This document shows, in pieces, positions 1-5,183 of a DNA stretch of 5,183 bases. Position 1 is the first letter of the stretch. Every line of letters starts with the position of its first letter. A program made the position numbers and the translations under genes. The DNA is from an uncultured Chthoniobacterales bacterium (GTDB taxonomy: Bacteria > Verrucomicrobiota > Verrucomicrobiia > Chthoniobacterales > CAKUMP01), in assembly GCA_934667795.1 (NCBI GenBank), contig CAKUMP010000185.1:1-5183 (forward strand). Reading direction: 5' to 3'. The notes beneath the pieces are model-generated. The model was not told the DNA's origin, did no database searches, and saw nothing but the letters and a program-made list of their open reading frames with translations.

Positions 1-25
1 TATTAACCCCTCAAATTAGAAAAAT

Positions 26-850
26 ATGATGAAAAAAATATCCTTACCCCTGACTGTTCTTGCTCTTGTCTCATCGGTTTCCCCGTTGTCGATTAACGCT
101 CAAACGGTTTTGATTAATGACAACTTTGAAAGTTACACCGTTCCCAATGTTCCGACGAATCCTGGTGATGGCAATGCGAACAACTGGGTTTTCGCTGCAA
201 CAACCAATGCGACGACCGCACTCGGTTCTTCTCCCAATGGAAGTGGCGACAATGAGCAAATTTTGCGGCTGCAAAAAACAAATGACTCAACCGCTGCACG
301 TGCTACGCGTCTTTTTGACAGTCAGAATTCCGGGACCCTGCAATTTGATCTGAAGTTTCGGATTCATGATTTTACAGGATCTGCAACGAATATTCAAATT
401 GGTGATCTTACCGCTTCGGGTGGGGTGACTGCAGCACCTATCAATTTGTTTTTTAATACCACGGGTGATGTTCGTGTTTATTCCGGTGATGGTGCTCCGG
501 GTGGGGGATCCAATCATTATACGAGTAATCCTCAGGGTAGTGCTTTGGTCGTGGATAATTGGTATCAGTTGTCCATCGTAGCGAATCTCGATACCCAGAC
601 TTTCGGGGTTACGATTAACAATCTGGACAATCCGCTTCAAACGGGCAGCCTGAGCAATTTGTATTTTGCAACGAATACAAACGTCTTTGACGGGTTTCGT
701 GTGAACAGTAACAGTGGTTCCTCCAACAATGCTATTAACTGGTCGCTTGATGATGTTTACTTTTCTATCATTCCCGAGCCAGGCACTGCAGCGCTGTTGC
801 TTTTTGGATCGTTTGGTTGTGCTCTGCTTCGACGTTCACGTCGTGGGTAA
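26..850 (+). CDS. Secreted PEP-CTERM protein with a lectin-like (ConA/LamG-type) beta-sandwich look
   Basis: The 274-residue product has a Sec signal peptide (MMKK, then a hydrophobic stretch to about residue 23, with likely cleavage at INA25|Q26). A beta-rich body of about 220 residues follows, and then a textbook PEP-CTERM sorting signal: PEP at 250-252, a hydrophobic segment at 253-268 and the basic end RRSRR at 269-273. In known systems exosortase recognises this tail and retains or hands over the protein at the envelope. The opening 'DNFESY' and the late 'NWYQL..VANLD..TF' pattern resemble concanavalin-like sugar-binding folds, but no catalytic residues are recognisable, so a binding or structural role is inferred. 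A glycine-rich loop lies near residues 152-162. Two adjacent ATGs (26 and 29) are equally possible starts and neither has a Shine-Dalgarno. The gene at 3214-3948 is a paralogue. Substrate unknown; the PEP-CTERM assignment is firm. Confidence 0.9.
   Translation: MMKKISLPLTVLALVSSVSPLSINAQTVLINDNFESYTVPNVPTNPGDGNANNWVFAATTNATTALGSSPNGSGDNEQILRLQKTNDSTAARATRLFDSQNSGTLQFDLKFRIHDFTGSATNIQIGDLTASGGVTAAPINLFFNTTGDVRVYSGDGAPGGGSNHYTSNPQGSALVVDNWYQLSIVANLDTQTFGVTINNLDNPLQTGSLSNLYFATNTNVFDGFRVNSNSGSSNNAINWSLDDVYFSIIPEPGTAALLLFGSFGCALLRRSRRG
775..847 (+). other. PEP-CTERM sorting signal coding segment
   Basis: This segment encodes the last 25 residues of the first gene: the Pro-Glu-Pro motif, about 16 hydrophobic residues (TAALLLFGSFGCALL core) and an arginine cluster at the C terminus. 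The three-part layout is diagnostic for exosortase-dependent sorting. No exosortase gene is in the window, so it must lie elsewhere in the genome. The paralogue at 3214-3948 lacks this whole segment. Confidence 0.9.
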
Positions 851-859
851 AACATTTTA

Positions 860-886
860 GAGAAAACAGCCCGGCTTGTGGTTCTC
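860..886 (+). promoter_or_regulatory. Imperfect inverted repeat between genes 1 and 2
   Basis: GAGAA at 860-864 can pair with TTCTC at 882-886. An inner arm (ACA-GC against GC-T-TGT) continues the stem with a small asymmetric internal loop and one bulged T, giving about ten pairs around a CCG loop. It begins 9 bases after the stop codon of the first gene. No T-run follows directly, so it is not a convincing intrinsic terminator. It could be a 3' stabilising or attenuating hairpin, or chance. The in-frame GTG at 878 lies inside the stem. Confidence 0.3.
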
Positions 887-922
887 CATCTTTCTCCCAA
901 TATCCATCCGATTTTTATTAAA

Positions 923-3217
923 ATGAAATATACCCTGGTTCAAAATTTTAAAACCTCCCTGTTTATGACACTTCTTGCTTTTAGTGGAGGAAATCTTTTT
1001 GCGGCGGAGCCTGCCGCTGAATTTCTGTCTGCTAGTGAAGGCGTGCAGGTTCATCGTTCCGATGAATATCTTTACGGTCAGGAACCTTCTCTGAAAATGG
1101 AATTTCCTGAACGTACAGGAGATGTGCGTTTCAAAACATTGAAACAGGATTGGAGTACGTATAAGGAACTGGTTTTTACGGTGTATAACCCATGGAACGA
1201 TCGCAAGTTTCGTATCCTTACTCTCGAAGATGCCAAAGGGAAACCCATTCGACTCCCACAAAAAGTGTCCGTCCCCGGTGGACAACTGGATGTCCCACGG
1301 GAGTCGCGTGTGACGTTTCGACTGGATCTGCAGGATCCGGAATTAACCGAGGTGATCGATTTGAAAAACATCACCGGAATTCGTATCATTCGAGGGACCG
1401 AAGAAACAACCTTTTTTCTCGATGGGTTTACCTTGCGCACAGCGGAGGAAGTGGAAAACGAAGCACGCAAAGAACTGGCAGAGAAAATTCAGGCGATTGA
1501 AACGCGCCTGACGCAGAATCCGGTACCCAATGCGTATCAGAAACGGGTTAAAATTTTGCTTGGGCAGTTAGAAACGGCAAAAGAAAAATCACCTGAAGCG
1601 GGGTTTACACGCACGCTTCTGGATCGTGCAGGGGCATTGGCAACCGTGCTTGAACGGGCAAAAGAAGGAGAAACACGCGCAGTGGAGACCGTATTTGTCT
1701 CATCGATGAAGAAGATTTTCCGTGAGGATTCGCTTCGCCCGGAGGAAAAACATTTTATTGAAGCGGCCGGAAATGAACGGGTTTCTTTTCAAGCGGTTGT
1801 GGTTCCTTTTCGCTCTTTGGAGCAAGTAAAAGTAGAAGCTTTACCATTAATACTTCGTGGGCAGGAGTCTGTCACTATTGATGCGAAAGAAGTGCGTGTG
1901 AATACCGTCGGGTATGTCGATGTTCCCAGTGCGGTGTATTACGAAACAAGCCGGATTGGCTGGTGGCCGGATCCGCTTTTGAAATCAGCACCAGTGGACG
2001 TAGATGCGCGTGTGCAGCCATTCTGGATTACCGTGCATGTGCCGGCAGGGCAACCTGCAGGACTCTACGACGGCAAACTGCGAGTGACTGCGGAGGATGG
2101 AATAGAAACGACGTTTGAATATCAACTGCAAGTATGGGGTTTTTCCTTGCCCGTGCGTGGGCAGTTGCGGACATTGATGAGTTTTACCTATAAACCGGAA
2201 GAAGAAGCCATCCGTCGCGCGATTTATACAACATTGCTGGAGCATCGAATCAGCCCTGTCAATATTTACGCGAATGCGAGCAAGCCTACCACCTATCAGC
2301 CAGAATGGACTGACCTGGAATTTTGTCTGGAACGTGGTTTGAATACCTTAGTGCTGTGGCATCCAAGCAATAAAGAGGCAGAGTTTCACAATGATTATGA
2401 TGACGCCTATATTAACCGGATGTTGAATTATATTGGGACGCATGAGAAACAGTTGAAATCGCTTGGGGCATGGGATATGGCGATGGTGTTGGGGTTTGAT
2501 GAAATCACGCATAAAGGGCGAGAATACGAGGAGCGTTCCACCATCGGTGCGCAAAAAATTTATGATGCTTTACAGGAGCGTTTTCCTGGTTTGGTTCTGG
2601 CGAATATCGGAGGTCCGCCACTTGCGAAAATCAAGGGAGAGCACAATCTCTGGATTCCTCTACCCGGGAGGATTCTGCAAGACTACTGGAGTGAAGAAGT
2701 CGAAAAAATGAGAAAGGGTGATTACTTTTTCTACTGGGTGTATGAAGATCCCACCTTCATGCTGGATCTTCCCGGCATCAGCCCTCGCTGGTTATCCTGG
2801 ATTGCTTTTAAATATGGTGCCCAGGGGATTGGGTATTATTCCACGATTCGCCCCTGGATGACTCCCGAGAATGCTCCCGAGGGGGTAGATTGGTCACATG
2901 AGGAATTCCCTATCGAATCGGAACGCAAAAAAGGGCGCCATGGTGATGGGATTTTAGTTTATCCTGCACGCGATGGAACCATTCTTACTTCTATCCGTCT
3001 GGCAAATACGCGCGATGGAATTCAGGATTTTGAATACCTGGCGATGTTGCGCGATCTGCTTGCAGACAAACCGGACGATGAGGCAAACCGTTTATTAGAA
3101 CCGCCGGATTCATTTCTTACCTATAGCCATTATTCCAAAGACCCGGATGTCTTGCTGCAATATCGTCGCGACGTCGCTCACGCAATTGAACGCTTGAAAC
3201 AGGAGAAACCAGAATGA
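923..3217 (+). CDS. Exported DUF4091 / GH123-like glycoside hydrolase, multidomain
   Basis: The ATG at 923 gives 764 residues beginning with a clear signal peptide (MKYTLVQNFK, a hydrophobic core, then a cut near LFA27|AEP). The in-frame GTG at 878 would add 15 residues ahead of it and is disfavoured. Domains by eye: a CBM-like beta-sandwich at about 33-176, a charged helical linker at 176-252, a second beta domain at about 283-410 like the N-terminal domain of GH123 proteins, and a catalytic barrel at about 415-755. The barrel holds LGFDE with Asp526-Glu527, matching the adjacent Asp-Glu pair used in GH123 substrate-assisted catalysis, then YFFYWVYEDP (601-610), KYGAQGIGYY (630-639), GDGILVYP (674-681) and RDGIQDFEYLAMLR (697-710), the last two typical of DUF4091. 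GH123 members remove beta-N-acetylgalactosamine; the substrate here is not known. Likely periplasmic or secreted. The gene overlaps the next by 4 bp. Confidence 0.85.
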   Translation: MKYTLVQNFKTSLFMTLLAFSGGNLFAAEPAAEFLSASEGVQVHRSDEYLYGQEPSLKMEFPERTGDVRFKTLKQDWSTYKELVFTVYNPWNDRKFRILTLEDAKGKPIRLPQKVSVPGGQLDVPRESRVTFRLDLQDPELTEVIDLKNITGIRIIRGTEETTFFLDGFTLRTAEEVENEARKELAEKIQAIETRLTQNPVPNAYQKRVKILLGQLETAKEKSPEAGFTRTLLDRAGALATVLERAKEGETRAVETVFVSSMKKIFREDSLRPEEKHFIEAAGNERVSFQAVVVPFRSLEQVKVEALPLILRGQESVTIDAKEVRVNTVGYVDVPSAVYYETSRIGWWPDPLLKSAPVDVDARVQPFWITVHVPAGQPAGLYDGKLRVTAEDGIETTFEYQLQVWGFSLPVRGQLRTLMSFTYKPEEEAIRRAIYTTLLEHRISPVNIYANASKPTTYQPEWTDLEFCLERGLNTLVLWHPSNKEAEFHNDYDDAYINRMLNYIGTHEKQLKSLGAWDMAMVLGFDEITHKGREYEERSTIGAQKIYDALQERFPGLVLANIGGPPLAKIKGEHNLWIPLPGRILQDYWSEEVEKMRKGDYFFYWVYEDPTFMLDLPGISPRWLSWIAFKYGAQGIGYYSTIRPWMTPENAPEGVDWSHEEFPIESERKKGRHGDGILVYPARDGTILTSIRLANTRDGIQDFEYLAMLRDLLADKPDDEANRLLEPPDSFLTYSHYSKDPDVLLQYRRDVAHAIERLKQEKPE
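3201..3205 (+). promoter_or_regulatory. Shine-Dalgarno for the 3214 gene, inside the end of the glycosidase gene
   Basis: AGGAG lies 8 bases before the ATG at 3214. It is the only canonical ribosome binding site seen ahead of a gene in this window; the other starts are preceded by A/T-rich sequence. Together with the ATGA stop/start overlap it indicates translational coupling of the glycosidase and the downstream secreted protein. Confidence 0.75.
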
Positions 3218-3948
3218 AAAAACAACCCCTTATTTTTGCCTTGATGACATTGGCGTGTTCCTCGCTTCTTCACTCGCAAAGTGATTTGCTTTTGGATGAT
3301 TTCGAAAGTTACATAGAAGCGGAAGTGCCAGTAAATCCAGCCGATGGCAATCCGAATGACTGGTATATCCATAGCGGGACGATTGTTGGTATCGTATTAG
3401 CGGCTTCTCCAAATGGGAATGGAAATAATGAAAATGTTCTGAATATCCATAAAGGAGATGAAAGCGGAAGCGTCGCACGCATCGGACGCCGATTTGAAAG
3501 TCAAACTTCCGGAAATTTGCAATTGGAACTGAAATTTCAGATTCATGATTTTGCAAGGTCCAATGTGAATCTTCAAATTGGTGACTTTACTCCCACGCTG
3601 GGGATTATCGACGTTGTGCTGGATTTTCGGATCACCACGACTGGAAATTTTTTAGTCCGTCATGGTTCAGGCAGCATGACGGAAATTAAAAACCCGCAGG
3701 GGGGAGAACTGATGGCGGAGGATTGGTATCAGCTCACGGTTGTCGCCAACCTGGATGAAAAAACATTCAGTGTGACGATTGTGAATCTCAATGATCCTGA
3801 GCAATCCGGGACACTGTCGAATCTTGAGTTTTTGACCGACACCTCTGTTTTTAACGCATTTCGCCTGAACAGCAGCGAGGCTGCAAAAAATACCGAGCTG
3901 AACTGGTCAATAGACGATGTGAAAATCAGCACGGTCTCTGAGCCCTGA
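3214..3948 (+). CDS. Secreted paralogue of the PEP-CTERM protein, lacking the PEP-CTERM anchor
   Basis: The 244-residue product begins with a signal peptide (MKKQPLIFALMTLACSS). By alignment with the first gene the cut is near HS21|Q22; TLAC15 is a poor lipobox, so a lipoprotein is a lesser alternative. The body follows the product of 26-850 throughout: DDFESY, VNPADGN, SPNGNGNNE, SGNLQLELKFQIHDF, LQIGD, NPQG, DWYQL, VANLD, LSNL and NWSIDDV. Over the last 85 shared residues the two align without gaps, with about 47 identities counted by eye. The main length difference is a shorter Gly-rich loop. The product ends in VSEP followed by TGA, exactly where the first gene has IPEP followed by its membrane anchor, so it is predicted soluble or released. 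Its start overlaps the glycosidase stop (ATGA), suggesting the two are made together and perhaps act together. Function is unknown; a glycan-binding role is inferred from the fold-like pattern. Confidence 0.87.
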   Translation: MKKQPLIFALMTLACSSLLHSQSDLLLDDFESYIEAEVPVNPADGNPNDWYIHSGTIVGIVLAASPNGNGNNENVLNIHKGDESGSVARIGRRFESQTSGNLQLELKFQIHDFARSNVNLQIGDFTPTLGIIDVVLDFRITTTGNFLVRHGSGSMTEIKNPQGGELMAEDWYQLTVVANLDEKTFSVTIVNLNDPEQSGTLSNLEFLTDTSVFNAFRLNSSEAAKNTELNWSIDDVKISTVSEP

Positions 3949-3969
3949 TTTTTGAAGCATTAAATCATC

Positions 3970-4698
3970 ATGAACCCTCCTGTTTTTAAAAATAAAAAAA
4001 ATGGCAATATGCATATTGTCGTGTCGAGACGTTGGCGCATGAGCGGTTTTACTTTAACCGAAACATTGGTGGTCATGGCGGTGGTGATCGTACTGACGGT
4101 GTTGAGTCTGGGCGGGATCAATCTTGCCAGACAGTATTCAAAGCAGGCAAAAAGTATTACCAATCTTCGGAACCTGGGATTGGGATGTATGACGTATGCG
4201 AATGAGCACAACGGATTTTTTCCTGCGAATACGGTGGGAAGGGATGGTCCGATTGCTTCGTCGCTTGGGAACAGTCTGCATGAAGGGGCACCACCGCGCA
4301 AGATGCTGAGCAGAGAAAGTTTCAGTATTGGACGAGGGACGCATGATTATGTTTCTACTGCAGATTTCTTTTACAGTCCTTTTGCGGAGAGGATAGGGCG
4401 GTTGCGTGAGCCGGGGACGTTTTTTAGAGATACAGAGCGAGGCTTATGGCTCATCGGGTATTTTTTTATTTATCAAACCCGGGAAAGTCCGATCGTTCCG
4501 GGGTTGAGTAACGAACACGTGACCGACAGTCCCAGGACTCCGCTTTTTTTTGATATGATTTCGACTGCCGAAGTGGAGGAATTTTCTTCCAGCCGTTTCA
4601 CTTGTGTGCGAGCAGACGGGAGTGTTCATAGCATCGCACGATCGGAAATGCCCGCTTCCTGGGCGGCACGAATTAAAAAAATGGCAGGGGTGCGTTAA
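3970..4698 (+). CDS. Pseudopilin-like protein with type II secretion/type IV pilin N-terminal methylation motif
   Basis: The 242-residue product carries a class III prepilin leader: a basic stretch ending SRRWRMSG26, then FTLTE (27-31) and a hydrophobic helix to about residue 47. Prepilin peptidase would cut after Gly26 and methylate Phe27; Glu31 is the conserved +5 glutamate. After the helix comes NLRNLGLGCMTYANEHNGFFP (65-85), very typical of the stand-alone pseudopilins abundant in Verrucomicrobiota, Lentisphaerota and Planctomycetes. Near the C terminus, VRADGSVHS (213-221) matches the '..ADGxV' ending of that group. No other secretion gene is present, so this is an orphan pseudopilin; whether it builds a pilus or is just an envelope protein is unknown. 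The ATG at 3970 gives a 26-residue leader. ATGs at 4009 and 4039 would give shorter ones, and none has a strong Shine-Dalgarno. It lies 21 bp after the preceding gene. Confidence 0.85.
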   Translation: MNPPVFKNKKNGNMHIVVSRRWRMSGFTLTETLVVMAVVIVLTVLSLGGINLARQYSKQAKSITNLRNLGLGCMTYANEHNGFFPANTVGRDGPIASSLGNSLHEGAPPRKMLSRESFSIGRGTHDYVSTADFFYSPFAERIGRLREPGTFFRDTERGLWLIGYFFIYQTRESPIVPGLSNEHVTDSPRTPLFFDMISTAEVEEFSSSRFTCVRADGSVHSIARSEMPASWAARIKKMAGVR

Positions 4699-4767
4699 AA
4701 CAGTGAGCGTTGAAGAATACTACCATTGCATTTTCATGTGTTTCAGTGCAGGATTTTTTTAAATACC

Positions 4768-5183
4768 ATGTCTTCAGCTTCTTCTTTTACAAAACAGGCA
4801 TCTGAATTTCGCACTTATCAAGAGCGAATAGGAATGGTAACCGGAATTCCGGGATTTGTTGCGCTGTGGGATTTTGTAAAACGTGAGGCTACTCCGGAAC
4901 AACGCTTTACAGCGCATGTCCGCAAGGGGGAGGAAAATGATTTTGCATTGGATGCTACCAATTATGTCAAAGACTTTTGGGGCGAGGGGAGACAGGCAAC
5001 CTATGAAGATTTTCCCCAAATGGGAAGAGGTCCGTTTGGAAATGCCATCCGCATTGTACAGGAATCCGATCCCGATTTTCGTCCTTGTCTTTATGTTCCT
5101 CGTCAGCGGCTTCACAATTCGGGCATCGACATCAAGGGAGCAGGGAAAGCACTGACACTGGTTGTATGGGCGATCCGTGAAAG
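4768..5183 (+). CDS. Uncharacterised protein, possibly LamG/ConA-like; 3' end beyond the window
   Basis: An open frame runs from the ATG at 4768 to the window edge with no stop (138 complete codons). The start gives MSSASSFTKQASEFRTYQ, then GIPGFVALWDFVKRE, a body with NDFALDATNYVKDFWGEG and GRGPFGNAIRIVQ, and at the edge DIKGAGKALTLVVWAIRE. The last segment resembles the 'sfTlsvWvk' strand of LamG/concanavalin-like domains, and the GPFGNAI segment also fits that kind of protein. This is pattern recognition, not a proven assignment. No signal peptide is visible from this start. The frame stays open upstream to 4714, with only a GTG (4738) and a TTG (4726), and these also yield no convincing signal. 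The gene begins 69 bp after the pseudopilin gene on the same strand and may belong to the same unit. Function unknown. Confidence 0.75.
   Translation, partial: MSSASSFTKQASEFRTYQERIGMVTGIPGFVALWDFVKREATPEQRFTAHVRKGEENDFALDATNYVKDFWGEGRQATYEDFPQMGRGPFGNAIRIVQESDPDFRPCLYVPRQRLHNSGIDIKGAGKALTLVVWAIRE

Noticed and set aside
1..25. Promoter or ribosome binding site ahead of the first gene
   Set aside because: Only 25 bases are available; they are A/T-rich and show no Shine-Dalgarno and no convincing -35/-10 pair.
878..922. GTG at 878 as the start of the glycosidase gene
   Set aside because: It adds 15 residues in front of a complete signal peptide that starts at ATG 923, has no Shine-Dalgarno, and lies inside a possible hairpin.
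857..1285. Minus-strand open frame of 142 codons overlapping the start of the glycosidase gene, and the 130-codon one at 1078-1470
   Set aside because: Both are antisense to a well-supported gene, have Ser/Arg/Phe-rich composition without recognisable motifs, and look like shadows of the coding strand.
26..3948. Direct DNA repeat or recent duplication formed by the two paralogous genes
   Set aside because: Identity at DNA level is limited to short scattered patches, so this is an old duplication rather than a recombining repeat or mobile element.
4699..4767. Terminator in the gap before the last gene (TGCA...TGCA followed by seven Ts at 4754-4760)
   Set aside because: Only a 4-bp stem with a 16-base loop can be drawn, too weak for an intrinsic terminator. 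Otherwise I see nothing in this gap.
4883..5155. Plus-strand 90-codon open frame near the window end
   Set aside because: It is out of frame with the longer frame from 4768, which shows coherent motifs to the edge. Its own translation has no recognisable domain.

Overview
The window carries five tightly packed genes, all on the + strand, with no RNA genes, transposons or CRISPR. The gene types fit an aquatic polysaccharide-degrading bacterium of the Planctomycetes-Verrucomicrobia-Chlamydiae group, most likely Verrucomicrobiota (Opitutae/Puniceicoccales type) or Lentisphaerota. The clues are a PEP-CTERM sorted protein, a DUF4091/GH123-like glycosidase, a stand-alone pseudopilin of the 'FTLxE ... 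DG' type, mostly absent Shine-Dalgarno sequences and moderate G+C. The taxon is inferred from gene style, not from a marker gene.

Layout: (1) 26-850, a secreted beta-rich protein with a complete PEP-CTERM anchor. (2) 923-3217 (an in-frame GTG at 878 is less likely the start), an exported multidomain glycosidase with a DUF4091 barrel and an Asp-Glu catalytic pair. (3) 3214-3948, a clear paralogue of gene 1, overlapping gene 2 by 4 bp (ATGA) and having the only good Shine-Dalgarno in the window. It stops exactly where gene 1 begins its PEP-CTERM anchor. (4) 3970-4698, a prepilin-like protein with a class III leader. (5) 4768 to the window end, the start of an uncharacterised protein with a LamG/concanavalin-like look, cut off by the window edge.

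Gaps are 72, -4, 21 and 69 bp, so the genes probably form one transcription unit or part of one. A reasonable model, which is inference, is a locus for attacking an external glycan. The glycosidase would be made together with a soluble (or lipidated) lectin-like partner, while a paralogue of that partner is tethered through PEP-CTERM/exosortase. The pseudopilin and the fifth protein would add envelope or binding functions.

The most notable feature is the pair of paralogues flanking the glycosidase, one anchored and one with its anchor removed at the PEP motif itself. No other unusual system is evident in the window.
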